From positions 1 to 64,000 of the forward strand of contig JAHBWD010000005.1 of assembly GCA_019637175.1 (NCBI GenBank): a DNA stretch of 64,000 nt, read 5' to 3'. Shown piece by piece: positions 25,077-34,303 of the stretch. The notes under the pieces are model-generated. The model was not told the DNA's origin and made no database searches. It saw nothing but the letters and a program-made list of their open reading frames with translations. The DNA comes from Labilithrix sp. GTDB taxonomy: Bacteria > Myxococcota_A > Polyangia > Polyangiales > Polyangiaceae. Position numbers and translations under genes: made by a program. Position 1 is the stretch's first letter, and every line of letters starts with the position of its first letter.

Positions 25077-27772
25077 GCGCGCTCGCGCGCTTCGTCTTGC
25101 GCGCGTCGATCGGGGCACTCTCGGCGGTCCTCGCGTGCGGCGGCAGCGGCAAGGACGCGGCGGTGCCGGGCATCACCCACGGCGACTCTTCGTCGACCGC
25201 GCGAAGGCCGCTGCCGCCGACCTCACAGGCGCTCATCGGGCACATGCTCGGATCGGTCGGCGAGCGCACGCTCGGGCCCTTCATGGCGCGGAGCGCCGAC
25301 GGCAAGGCCGCCGTCGTCGCCTGGGTCAGCGGCGCCGAGGCGACGTCGCGTCGCGTCGTCACGATTCCTCTCTCCGGCGTCGGCGATCCGCGCGGCGCTG
25401 CGAAGACGATCGCGAAGGTCGGCATCGACACGACGATGCTCGTCGTGCGCAACGTCCGCGGATCCTCGCCCGGCTTCGCGATCGCATGGACCGTCCTCAC
25501 CGATCGCGGCGAGGCGCTCTGGTCGGTCGTGGTGGGCGAGGACGGCGCGCCGCGCAGCAAGCCGATCGAGCTCGCGAGGACGACCGACGACATCGTGTGG
25601 GTCGACATCGTCCCTACCGATCACGGCGCCGTCTGCCTGTGGGCCGAAGAGACGCGAGGCGGCGACGCGAACGTCGTCGCCGCCGCGCTCGACGTCGACG
25701 GCAAGGTCCGCGGCGCCGCCACGCGGGTCGCGCGCGGCGTCGCCGGGTGGCACGCCCTCGAGGTGCCGGGCGGCGTCGGCGTCTCCACGATCGCCGCCGC
25801 GTCTTCGGCTCCGGCGAAGCTCGCGCCTTCGGCCGCGGCTCCGCCGGAGGCCTCGGCGCGCGCCAGCAAGCCGCACCAGACGCAAGCGGGCACGCTCTCG
25901 TTCCATCGCCTCGACGCCGACGGGCATCCGACCGCGCTCCCCGTCGTCATCGCGGCGAAGCCGATCGTGAGCGGAGACGTCGAGGTCGTGCGCGTCGCCG
26001 GCACGAACGCGCGATCGGTCTTCGCGTGGACGGATCGGACCGGCGAGGAGCCTTCGGTCGCGGTGGCGTCGCTCGGCGACGACGGCGTCGTCGTTCCGCC
26101 GCGCCACGTCGTCGTCAGTCGCGGAGGCGCCGCGCTCCTCGGCCTCGCGGCCAGCTCCGGCACGGCGGCGGTGATGTGGGAGTCGCCGGCGCGCCGCCAG
26201 GGCGAGACGCGATATGTGCATGTTGCACGCGTGAGCCCGACCCACGCGCTCGAGGCGCGCTCGTCGCTCGAGGTCTTCGGGCGGGCGCCGCCGGAGCTCG
26301 CCGCGACGCCCTCGGGCTTCGCCATCCTCGCTGCGGCGCGCGACTGCGAGGCGGGGTCGCCGCAATGCCCGAACGCGCCCGTGCTCCCGACGCTGTTCCG
26401 GGCGAACGAGAGCATGATGCTCGTCCAGCGCGAGCCCTTCACGTTCGGGACGGATCCGGCGTCGATGGCGTGGGGGATGAGCTGCGAGCGCGAAGACTGC
26501 ATCGCGCTCGCGGCGTCGGGCGTGGCGCCGGCGCGCATTCGCGCGGCGGAGGTACGGCCGCGCGTGAACCTCAAGCCGCCTCCCGACCCGAGCGACATCA
26601 AGCGCGAAGGTCCGCGCGTCGCCGATCTGACCGCGGTCGTGAGCGGAGAGAACATCGTCGATCTCGCGGCGACGCGCATCGGCGACGTGACCGTCTTGGC
26701 CACGCTCGCGGCCAAGGCCGACGCGCCCGGCGCGAAGCCTCGTTCGGGCGGCGCCGACGAGGCGCGCGGCGCGAACCTCGTCCTCTCCACGCGCGTCGTC
26801 GACGGCGCGGGCGTCGCGTCGCCTCCGGCGATCCTCACGACGCGCGCGCTCGCCGTCGGCGGCGTCGCCATCGCGCCCGGCGAGAAGCCCGAAGACGGCG
26901 GCGCCGTCGCCTGGGTCGCGCGCGACAACGGCGATCCCGAAGTGCACGTGACGAAGATCGACAAGCGGGGCCGCAAGACGAACGAGGTTCAGCTCACGAC
27001 GGTCAAGGGCGACGCGAGCGACGTGGCGATCGCGTGGGCCGGCGGCGGATGGATCGTCGCTTGGGTCGACTCGCGCGACGGCAACGGCGAGGTCTACGCG
27101 ACGAAGCTCGGCGCCGATCTCTCGCGCAACGCCGGCGAGCGCATCACGAACGCGCCGGGCGACGCGAGCGATCTCGTCGCGCTCGTGCGCGGCGACCTCG
27201 TGTGGCTCGCGTGGGCCGATCCGCGCGAGAGCCCGCGCGACGGCATGGCCGACGTGTTCGTCTCCGCCGTGCGCACCAAGGACGCCAAGCGCGCCGTCGA
27301 CGAGCAGCGCCTGCTCGCGACCGCCGCGCACTCGCGCACGCCGCAGCTCGCCGCGTCGGGCGACGGCGCGGTGCACGTCGCTTGGATCGAAGAGGCGCCG
27401 ATGGGATCGCACTCGCCCGACGCGAGCGGCTACGGCGCGATGTGGGTCACGCTCGATCCCAAGGGCAAGCCGACCGCGCGGCCGTTCAAGCTGCCGCTCG
27501 GCGGCGAAGGCGCGGCGACGTCGGTCGCGCTCGAGCCGTACGACAAGGGCGTGCGCGCGATCGTCACGCGGAGCTCGCTCGACGCGATCGCGCTCGACGG
27601 CGTCGACCTCGGCGCCGCCGCGCCGCGCGCGTTCCCCCTGCTCATGCTCGACGGGCCTCCTTCGCTCGACGTCGCGCTGGTGGTCGAAGGCGGCGCGCTC
27701 TTCTTCAACGACGACGGACCAGCGCTCGCCGACAAGCGCGCGCGCCGCGCGCGCATCGCATGGACGCCGTAG
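25073..27772 (+). CDS. Large lipoprotein with beta-propeller-like repeats
   Basis: 899 residues from the GTG at 25073, which overlaps the upstream stop and is followed by a clean signal peptide ending in lipobox AVLAC. The body holds many short repeats with the pattern VAWVDSRDGNGEVYATKL or VAWTDRTGEEP, about 50 residues apart, as in proteins built of one or two beta-propellers that scan for repeats of the form AWxDxRxG. Three Cys in the middle (around DCEAGSPQC and SCEREDC) may form disulfides. Location is probably the outer membrane, facing outward or periplasmic. Function unknown. Confidence 0.75.
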   Translation: MSALARFVLRASIGALSAVLACGGSGKDAAVPGITHGDSSSTARRPLPPTSQALIGHMLGSVGERTLGPFMARSADGKAAVVAWVSGAEATSRRVVTIPLSGVGDPRGAAKTIAKVGIDTTMLVVRNVRGSSPGFAIAWTVLTDRGEALWSVVVGEDGAPRSKPIELARTTDDIVWVDIVPTDHGAVCLWAEETRGGDANVVAAALDVDGKVRGAATRVARGVAGWHALEVPGGVGVSTIAAASSAPAKLAPSAAAPPEASARASKPHQTQAGTLSFHRLDADGHPTALPVVIAAKPIVSGDVEVVRVAGTNARSVFAWTDRTGEEPSVAVASLGDDGVVVPPRHVVVSRGGAALLGLAASSGTAAVMWESPARRQGETRYVHVARVSPTHALEARSSLEVFGRAPPELAATPSGFAILAAARDCEAGSPQCPNAPVLPTLFRANESMMLVQREPFTFGTDPASMAWGMSCEREDCIALAASGVAPARIRAAEVRPRVNLKPPPDPSDIKREGPRVADLTAVVSGENIVDLAATRIGDVTVLATLAAKADAPGAKPRSGGADEARGANLVLSTRVVDGAGVASPPAILTTRALAVGGVAIAPGEKPEDGGAVAWVARDNGDPEVHVTKIDKRGRKTNEVQLTTVKGDASDVAIAWAGGGWIVAWVDSRDGNGEVYATKLGADLSRNAGERITNAPGDASDLVALVRGDLVWLAWADPRESPRDGMADVFVSAVRTKDAKRAVDEQRLLATAAHSRTPQLAASGDGAVHVAWIEEAPMGSHSPDASGYGAMWVTLDPKGKPTARPFKLPLGGEGAATSVALEPYDKGVRAIVTRSSLDAIALDGVDLGAAAPRAFPLLMLDGPPSLDVALVVEGGALFFNDDGPALADKRARRARIAWTP

Positions 27773-29232
27773 GCGGGGGCGCGATCGTTCGCCTCTCGCT
27801 CGCGACCGCGGCGACGGCGATGCTCGTCGTCGCGTGCCCCGGCCGCCTGCCCGACGTCCGCTCGGCGGAGCCCGTCACCGCCTGCTCCGGTCTCGACGCG
27901 AGCGAGTGCGGTCGCGCGCGCGGCCTCATCCACGCAGCGACGGCGTTCGGCAACGTGCGCCACGAATACCTGCTCGACGCCGCGGGCTCGTTCGCGCCCG
28001 GGCGCGGCGTGCAGCACTCGAACGAGGGCGCCTACAGCGTCTTGCCGACGCGGTGCGCGCAAGAGCGCGCGCACGGCGGCGCGACGCCGGCTGCTCCGAC
28101 GGCGCCGGCGCGCGTCGACGCGTCGACCGTCGACTTCACCTACGTGGGGCTCGCGATCGATCAACACATCGTCTCCGCCGACGCCGATCTGCTGCCGTGG
28201 GTCGGCGCGGGCGCCGAGGCCTCGGAGAAGAAGCTGAGCCTCGTGGCGATCGCCTTCGTGCGCGATCTCGATCCGCAGTTCTTCGGCGCGTCCGACGACG
28301 TCGCGTTCTCCGGCGACGCGTGCACCTGCGGTCGCGCCACGCACTTCGTCGGCGCGGTGAAGGTGGGCGGCGTCCTCTCCTACGAGATGCGCGTGCGCTC
28401 CGGCGAGGTCCGCGGGCGCGCGCTCGAGTTCTTCAAGGCGCGCCTCGCCGCGGGCGACACGCGCATCACGCAGACCGTGATCGGCGGGCTCGAGGTCGAC
28501 GGCCTCGACCTCGGGGCGATGACGCCGAGCTCGGCGGCGGCCAAGCCGCTCGCGTTTCGCGTCAAGAACCCCGTGCCCATCGCGTACGCGCTCTATCCGC
28601 TCTCCGACGTCTGCAAGTTCGCCTTTCCCGCGCCCGAGGTCTCGCCCGAGATCGTCGAGCTCGGCGACGTTCCGTACGGTCGCGAAGAGACGCGCCTGCT
28701 GCACGTCGTCAACCGCGCGGCGATCGACCTTCGCGCGACGATCGGCGAGCGCACCTTCGCGGTGCCCGCGCTCGGGAGCGCCGACGTGCCCTTCGCGTGG
28801 TCGCCGAACGGCCAGGCGCTCGGCTGCGAGATCCAGACGCGCGAAGAGATCCTCCAGTTCGTGCCCGCGGTGGCCGACGTTCCGGTGACGCCGAGGACGC
28901 AGAGCGTGCGCGTCACCGCGCGCGTCCGCACGGGCAAGGGGACGTTCCGCCGCCACGAGCACATCGACACCGGCGTTCATCGCAAGCCCGACTACGCCGC
29001 CACCAAGCGCGAGTGGACGTGCCCCGACGACTACGCCGTCGCCGGTTGTCGCACCGAGAGCGCCCAGTGCGGCGACGGCCGCTGCACGACCGACGGCTAC
29101 GCGGTCAACGCCGAGCTCGCGGGCAACGGCTGCCGCTTCGCGTGCGCCGGGCCGGAGGGGCTCTTGCCCGGCATTTCCTCGATGTATTGCCGCTTCGACG
29201 CCGTCATGGACTGCCGCCTGCGCTGCCGCTGA
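27760..29232 (+). CDS. Hypothetical lipoprotein with Cys-rich C-terminus
   Basis: 490 residues from the ATG at 27760, which lies 13 bases inside the end of the preceding gene. The hydrophobic stretch ends in lipobox LVVAC. The middle is beta-rich. The last 80 residues hold about nine Cys (from EWTCPDDYAV to DCRLRCR), pointing to a disulfide-stabilised knob. It is the third lipoprotein in a row, and the overlaps imply the three are made together and may form one envelope complex. No known domain recognised. Confidence 0.7.
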   Translation: MDAVGGGAIVRLSLATAATAMLVVACPGRLPDVRSAEPVTACSGLDASECGRARGLIHAATAFGNVRHEYLLDAAGSFAPGRGVQHSNEGAYSVLPTRCAQERAHGGATPAAPTAPARVDASTVDFTYVGLAIDQHIVSADADLLPWVGAGAEASEKKLSLVAIAFVRDLDPQFFGASDDVAFSGDACTCGRATHFVGAVKVGGVLSYEMRVRSGEVRGRALEFFKARLAAGDTRITQTVIGGLEVDGLDLGAMTPSSAAAKPLAFRVKNPVPIAYALYPLSDVCKFAFPAPEVSPEIVELGDVPYGREETRLLHVVNRAAIDLRATIGERTFAVPALGSADVPFAWSPNGQALGCEIQTREEILQFVPAVADVPVTPRTQSVRVTARVRTGKGTFRRHEHIDTGVHRKPDYAATKREWTCPDDYAVAGCRTESAQCGDGRCTTDGYAVNAELAGNGCRFACAGPEGLLPGISSMYCRFDAVMDCRLRCR

Positions 29233-29288
29233 CGCGTCCGTGAAAAAAAGACGCAACCTTTCGTCGCGCGCGGCCGACGAGGGGAACC

Positions 29289-29795
29289 ATGGACAGCCCG
29301 ACCATCTCCGCCCGACCCGACATCGCCGTCGCCGAGACGGCGCCTCGCGTGACGCCCGCGCCTCCACGCGGCGTCTTCAAGAAGGTGCTCGCGAGCTCGC
29401 TCGTGAGGACCGCCGAGACCGCGATGCGCGTCTTGCCCGGCTCTCCGCTCATGGCGGTCGCGATCCGCGGCGGCGCGGGACCGGGGCCGGCGCTCGGCGT
29501 TCCGCTCGGAGGGCCCAACGTGGCCGGCGGCGGGCGCTTGCCCGAAGGGCCCGGCGCGCTCGCGAACGCTCCCGGCGCCGGTCCGCTCGGCGCCGGGCTC
29601 TCGCCGACGGGCGCGGCCACCGGCTCCGAGGCGCCGGCGATCGAGTCTTCCCTCCAGCAGAGCCAGGAGATGAACCTCTACTACCTCCAGATCCAGGAGG
29701 CGGTGAACGCGCAGAATCGATCGTTTACCGCACTCTCGAACGTGCTCAAGGCGGAGCACGACACGGTGAAGACGGCGATCGGAAACATCCGCTAG
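29289..29795 (+). CDS. Small Gly/Pro-rich protein with C-terminal helix
   Basis: 168 residues; AGGGG upstream of the ATG is an acceptable ribosome site. Residues about 55-115 are Gly/Ala/Pro-rich and probably unstructured. The last 50 are a strong amphipathic helix with Gln/Asn-rich heptads (SLQQSQEMNLYYLQIQEA, ending TVKTAIGNIR). I associate this tail pattern with small proteins near type III-like secretion loci in Myxococcota, but no secretion gene is nearby, so that is only a hint. The next small gene starts 14 bases later. Confidence 0.6.
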   Translation: MDSPTISARPDIAVAETAPRVTPAPPRGVFKKVLASSLVRTAETAMRVLPGSPLMAVAIRGGAGPGPALGVPLGGPNVAGGGRLPEGPGALANAPGAGPLGAGLSPTGAATGSEAPAIESSLQQSQEMNLYYLQIQEAVNAQNRSFTALSNVLKAEHDTVKTAIGNIR

Positions 29796-29809
29796 ACTTG
29801 GAGGTGGCC

Positions 29810-30184
29810 ATGGGCATCGACCGCATCGGAAAGGGAGGGGCTCCTCCGCCTGCTCCCGACGTGCAAGGGACGCAAGGCGCTTCGCGCGCGACCGCGCCCG
29901 AGCGACCCTTCGAGGTCGATCCCTCCAAGCGAGCCGCCGAAGCGGCTCCCGTCGACGCGGCGTCGGCGTCGACGCCGCTCGCGCGGCTTCGCGCCGGGGA
30001 GATCGACGTTCACGGTTACGTCGATCTCAAGGTCGACGAGGCGACCGCGGGCCTCGAGGGGCTGTCCGCCGAAGAGCTCGCCGACATCAAGACCGTCCTG
30101 CGCGATCAGCTGAGGACCGATCCGGGCCTCGCCGATCTCGTCCGCAGCGCGACGGGAAAGATGCCCACGCCTCCCGAAGACTGA
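29810..30184 (+). CDS. Small acidic helical protein
   Basis: 124 residues from the ATG at 29810, set by GGAGG (29800-29804) five bases upstream. The first half is Pro/Ala-rich; the second half (from LARLRAGEIDVHGYVDLK to the C-terminus) is a compact acidic helical domain. Its last base is the A of the ATG of the esterase gene, so the two are coupled. Together with the preceding gene it forms a small two-protein unit of unknown function. Confidence 0.6.
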   Translation: MGIDRIGKGGAPPPAPDVQGTQGASRATAPERPFEVDPSKRAAEAAPVDAASASTPLARLRAGEIDVHGYVDLKVDEATAGLEGLSAEELADIKTVLRDQLRTDPGLADLVRSATGKMPTPPED

Positions 30185-31143
30185 TGATCGCGCGGCGCTC
30201 GTTCCTCGCCTCCCTCCTCGCGGGAGGCTCCGCTGCGCTCGGCCTCGGCTGCTCGCGTCGCGAGCGCGTCGCCGATCCGCCGCCTGCGCCGCCCGCGCCG
30301 ACGAAGCTGCCGGAGATGCCCGCGCCGGAGGCTGGGCCGCTGCCGCGAGGTCAGGTCGGCACCGAGACCTGGACGTTCGACGACGGCGGTCGCGCGGTGG
30401 TGATCGTGCCCGCGTGGCTCGAGCCGGGGGAGAAGGTGCCGGTCTTGATCGCGCTCCACGGCCGCGGCGAAGCGGTGAAGGGTCCGGTCGAGGGCGCGAT
30501 GGGCTGGCCGCGCGACTACGCGCTGCTCCGCGCGATCGAGCGCGTGTGCGCGCCGCCGATCACGACCGCCGATCTCGAAGGCTTCGCGGATCCGAAGCGC
30601 CTGGAAGACACCAACAAGGAGCTCGCGGCGCGTCCGTTCAAGGGGCTCGTCGTCGTGTGTCCGTACGTGCCGGATCTCGAGCTGCGCAAGGCCGCGCCGC
30701 TCCGCGAGTACGGCGAGTACCTCGTGAAGCGCGTCTTGCCGCGCGTGCGCGCAGAGCTGCCGGTGCTCGCGTCGCCGGCCGCGACCGGGATCGACGGCGT
30801 GTCGCTCGGCGGCGCGGTCGCGCTCCGCGTCGGGCTCGGCAACCCCGACGCGTTCGGCGCCGTAGGCACGCTCCAGGCGGCGATCGGCGACGATCAGGTC
30901 ACCGAGCTCACCGAGCTCACGAAGGGCGCGCGCGCGAAGAACGCGGCGCTCAAGCTCCGGCTCCTCACCAGCAAGGACGATTACTTCCGCGACGCCATCA
31001 CCAAGACGTCACGCGCGTGGAAGGCGGCGGGGATCGACCACGACTACGCGAACGTCCCGGGGCCGCACGACTACCCGTTCAACCGCGGGCCCGGGGCGAT
31101 CGAGATGCTCCTCTGGCACGACCGCCTGTTGGCGCGCGCTTAG
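30184..31143 (+). CDS. Alpha/beta-hydrolase esterase, predicted Tat lipoprotein
   Basis: 319 residues. The N-terminus IARRSFLAS is a twin-arginine-type motif and the hydrophobic stretch ends LGLGC, so the enzyme is probably exported folded and lipid-anchored. Esterase landmarks are the oxyanion-hole segment ALHGRGE, the nucleophile elbow GVSLGG (Ser207), and the catalytic His in PGPHDYPFNRG near the C-terminus. It resembles the esterase-D/PHB-depolymerase-like family. The substrate is unknown. The start overlaps the preceding stop (TGATG). Confidence 0.8.
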   Translation: MIARRSFLASLLAGGSAALGLGCSRRERVADPPPAPPAPTKLPEMPAPEAGPLPRGQVGTETWTFDDGGRAVVIVPAWLEPGEKVPVLIALHGRGEAVKGPVEGAMGWPRDYALLRAIERVCAPPITTADLEGFADPKRLEDTNKELAARPFKGLVVVCPYVPDLELRKAAPLREYGEYLVKRVLPRVRAELPVLASPAATGIDGVSLGGAVALRVGLGNPDAFGAVGTLQAAIGDDQVTELTELTKGARAKNAALKLRLLTSKDDYFRDAITKTSRAWKAAGIDHDYANVPGPHDYPFNRGPGAIEMLLWHDRLLARA

Positions 31144-31165
31144 GTCTCGAAATCGTTTCATAAAA

Positions 31166-31516
31166 TCAGGAGGCGCCGCCGCGCTCGAGCAGCTCGGCGA
31201 CGTAGCGGCGGAGCGACTCGGTGACCTCTTGCGCCGGCTCGACGAGCTCGACGCCGACGACCTCCGCCTTCGCCCATCGCGCGACGACGTCGATCGCGTG
31301 CTCGCGCCCGGTGCCGAGCGCGAGCGTCAACGCGAGGCGCGCGCCCGCTTGCGTGCTCCGCAGCGCCGGCGAGCTGAGCGCGAAGCCGCCCAGGCTGACG
31401 TCGACGACGTCGAGGGACTCGCGCACCGGGCCGTCGCCCAGCACGACACGCGCAGGGAGCTCGGGGGTCGGCTTCACGCGGACGTGACGACGTCGCTCGG
31501 CGGTGATCATGACCAT
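31166..31516 (-). CDS. PilZ-domain protein
   Basis: 116 residues, essentially one PilZ domain. The N-terminal arginine motif (RRRHVRV, the RxxxR site) and the DVSLGGFAL segment (D/NxSxxG) are those that bind cyclic di-GMP in PilZ proteins. It could start at either of two ATG codons six bases apart (31516 or 31510). Single-domain PilZ proteins often act as c-di-GMP-dependent adaptors in motility or export. It is convergent with the esterase, and no cyclase or phosphodiesterase gene is in the window. Confidence 0.85.
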   Translation of the reverse strand: MVMITAERRRHVRVKPTPELPARVVLGDGPVRESLDVVDVSLGGFALSSPALRSTQAGARLALTLALGTGREHAIDVVARWAKAEVVGVELVEPAQEVTESLRRYVAELLERGGAS

Positions 31517-31558
31517 GGAGCTTCGCACGTTCCGACCACGCGATCGAGAGACTCGGGC

Positions 31559-31564
31559 TACCAT
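31559..31564 (+). promoter_or_regulatory. -10-like TACCAT for the dikinase-like gene
   Basis: TACCAT ends 9 bases before the ATG at 31574, without a Shine-Dalgarno in between. Confidence 0.35.
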
Positions 31565-31573
31565 CGCGACGCG

Positions 31574-34303
31574 ATGGCGGAGGTGGTCGGAGCGAAGGGG
31601 ACGTCGAGCAAGGCGCAGCAGGCACCCTGGCTCTTGACGCTCGACGCCCTCGCGAAGGACGAGGCGCTCGCCGACCGCAAGAACGTCGGCGGCAAGGCCG
31701 CGAGGCTCGCGTGGCTTCGCCGCAACGGCTTCCGCGTGCCCGACACGTGGGTGCTCCCTCAGAAGGCGTTCGCGACGGTGCTCCGCGACATTCCGCCGGC
31801 GTGCGAGCCGCGATCGCTCCTTCGCGCCGCGAGCGGGCGCAGCGTCTACGCGCGCGCCGCCGAAGCGCGCGAGGAGATCTTGAAGGCGCCCTTGCCCGCC
31901 GGCCTCGAGCGCGAGCTCGCGGCGCTCTGGGAGCAGGTCGGGCCGCACGCGGCTTGGGGATTCGCCGTCCGCTCCAGCGCGACCACCGAAGACGGCGCGA
32001 TGCAGTCGATGGCCGGCCTCGCCGAGACGGTGCTCGGCGTCCGCGGCCCCGAGGCGCTCGGCGACGCGGTGCGCCGCGTGTGGGCGTCGATCGCCTCCGG
32101 GCGCTCGCTCGCGTACCTCGCGCGGCACGGCGTGCGCGACGTCGGGATGGGCGTCGTGATCCAGCCGATGGTCGGCGCCGTCGCCGCCGGTGTCATGTTC
32201 ACTCGCACCGCGGGGCGCGTCGCGCGCGAGCGCGTCGTCAACGCCGGCGTCGGCCTCGGATCGCCGGTCGTCGACGGCGTGACGACGCCCGACATGCTCC
32301 GCATCGGCGAAGACGGTCGCACGATCGAGCAGACGATCGCGCGCAAGCTCCGCGCGACCGTCGTCGGCGACGCGGGGCTCGAAGAGCGCGCCGTCGAGCG
32401 GCCCGACGATCCCGCGCTCTCTCCCGCGCTCGTCGCCGAGCTCGCCGACGTCGCCAAGCGCCTCGAGCGGATCGAAGACGTCCCGTGGGACGTCGAGTTC
32501 GCCTGCGAGGCCGATCGCGTGTGGATCGTGCAGGCGCGCCACGTCACCGGCCTCGGCTTCCCCGAAGGCGGCGAGGCCACCACCGTCTGGAGCAGCGCCA
32601 ACGTCGGCGAGGCGCTGCCCGGCGTGGCGACGCCCTTCACCTGGTCGATCGCCGGCGATTACAGCGAGTCGGGCTTCCGCAAGGCGTTCGGCACGCTCGG
32701 CTGCAGCGTGCCCAAGCACGCGCGCCTCGTCGGCAACGTGCACGGGCGCTTCTACCTGAACCTCAGCGAGTTCATGCGCATCGCCGCGCAGGTGCCCTGG
32801 CTCGATCCGCGGACGCTCGTCGAGCTGGGCGGCGGCTCGGGCGGCGAAGAGCTCGCGAGCCAGGTCGGCGACGTCTCGCACGGCCGCTTCTACATGCGGC
32901 TCCCGCTCACCGCGACGCGCCTCCTCCGCGAGCAGCTCCGCCTCGACGAGCACGTCGCGCGCTTCGAGCAGGAGGGCGAGCGCGCGTTCCGCCTCCACAA
33001 CGCGCTCGATCTCGCGATCCTGCCCGACGAAGGCGTCGCCCGGAAGCTCCGCGACGTGCAGGCGCTGCTCGAGCGCACGGGCGACGTCATGCTCACGTGC
33101 GCCTCGAGCGCGCTCGGGACGCACATCATCCTCAAGGGCGTCCTCTCGCGCGTCGAGCCGCTCGGCGCCGAGCGGCTCGCGCACGATCTGACGCGCGGCA
33201 TCCGCGATCTCGAGAGCGCGCGGCCCGCGATCGGCGTCATGCGGATCGTGAACCTCGCGCGGCGCGATCCCGAGGCGCGCGAGATCCTCGCCTCCGACAG
33301 CGCGACGGTCTCCGCGATCCCCGAGGGGCCGACGAAGCGCGCGATCGTGAGCTTCCTCGAGCTGTACGGCGATCGCGCGGTGCGCGAGGCCGAGCTGTCG
33401 ACGCCGCGATGGAAGGAGGACCCGCGTCCGGTCCTCGCGATGATCCGCGTCGGCCTGCGGATGACGCTCGCCGAAGACGCCGACGAACCGCCGAAGCGGA
33501 GCCGCATCGACGACGTCGAGTCTCAGCTCGCGCGCGCCAAGTCCGAGGCCGACGCCGAGATGTCGCGGCTCGTCCCGCGGCTCAAGCTCGCCGAGCAGAC
33601 GCTCGTGCGCCACCTCGTGGCGCGCGCGCAGAAGGCGGCGCGGCGCCGCGAGCAGATGCGCACGTGGGTGACGCGCGTGCTCGGGATGCTGCGCGAGGTC
33701 GCGCTCGACGCCGATCGCAGGCTCCTCCGCCTCGTGCCCGATCTCGCGCGCGACTGGGCGAGCCTCCGGCAATCGGGCTCCCCGCTCGCGGCGATCCACA
33801 CCGTGTTCTTCCTCACCGCCGACGAGGTCGTGAACGCGCTGCGCGCCTCGCGCACCGATCTCGCGCCGCTCGTTCGCGCGAGACGTGCAGAATACATGCG
33901 TGATCAAGCGCGCCCGGATCCGCCGGCGACGTTCATCGGCGCGCCGCCTTCGGTGCAGCTCCCGCCGGCGGGCGGCGACGTCCTCCGAGGCATGGGCGCG
34001 AGCTCGGGCGTCGTCGAGGGCCGCGCGCGCGTGCTCCTCTCCGCCGGCGAGATGAGCGAGCTCGAGCCGGGGGAGATCCTCGTCGTGCACACCACCGACG
34101 TCGGCTGGACGCCGCTCTTCTGCATCGCGGCGGGCGTCGTCACCGAGCTCGGCGGCCCGCTCAGCCACGCGGCGGTCGTCGCGCGCGAGCTCGGCGTGCC
34201 CAGCGTCGTCAACGTCGCCGGCGTGACGCGCGCGATCAAGACGGGGGATCGCTTGCGGCTCGACGGCGATCGTGGCGTCGTGGAGCGCCTGCCGGCGGCG
34301 TGA
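31574..34303 (+). CDS. PEP-synthase-like dikinase of rifampicin-phosphotransferase type
   Basis: 909 residues. N-terminal ATP-grasp domain of the PEP synthase/pyruvate phosphate dikinase family begins NVGGKAARLAWL and includes FAVRSSATTEDGA and a PFTWSIAGDYSE transition. The C-terminal swivelling domain has the phospho-His motif GGPLSHAAVVARELG (His865). The TIM-barrel PEP-binding domain is missing, and the middle (about 330-780) is a long helical region. This order and length match rifampicin phosphotransferase (about 860 residues), which splits ATP and phosphorylates a small molecule. Whether rifampicin is its substrate cannot be told; a self-made metabolite is equally possible. The stop overlaps the next gene (GTGA). 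Confidence 0.82.
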   Translation: MAEVVGAKGTSSKAQQAPWLLTLDALAKDEALADRKNVGGKAARLAWLRRNGFRVPDTWVLPQKAFATVLRDIPPACEPRSLLRAASGRSVYARAAEAREEILKAPLPAGLERELAALWEQVGPHAAWGFAVRSSATTEDGAMQSMAGLAETVLGVRGPEALGDAVRRVWASIASGRSLAYLARHGVRDVGMGVVIQPMVGAVAAGVMFTRTAGRVARERVVNAGVGLGSPVVDGVTTPDMLRIGEDGRTIEQTIARKLRATVVGDAGLEERAVERPDDPALSPALVAELADVAKRLERIEDVPWDVEFACEADRVWIVQARHVTGLGFPEGGEATTVWSSANVGEALPGVATPFTWSIAGDYSESGFRKAFGTLGCSVPKHARLVGNVHGRFYLNLSEFMRIAAQVPWLDPRTLVELGGGSGGEELASQVGDVSHGRFYMRLPLTATRLLREQLRLDEHVARFEQEGERAFRLHNALDLAILPDEGVARKLRDVQALLERTGDVMLTCASSALGTHIILKGVLSRVEPLGAERLAHDLTRGIRDLESARPAIGVMRIVNLARRDPEAREILASDSATVSAIPEGPTKRAIVSFLELYGDRAVREAELSTPRWKEDPRPVLAMIRVGLRMTLAEDADEPPKRSRIDDVESQLARAKSEADAEMSRLVPRLKLAEQTLVRHLVARAQKAARRREQMRTWVTRVLGMLREVALDADRRLLRLVPDLARDWASLRQSGSPLAAIHTVFFLTADEVVNALRASRTDLAPLVRARRAEYMRDQARPDPPATFIGAPPSVQLPPAGGDVLRGMGASSGVVEGRARVLLSAGEMSELEPGEILVVHTTDVGWTPLFCIAAGVVTELGGPLSHAAVVARELGVPSVVNVAGVTRAIKTGDRLRLDGDRGVVERLPAA

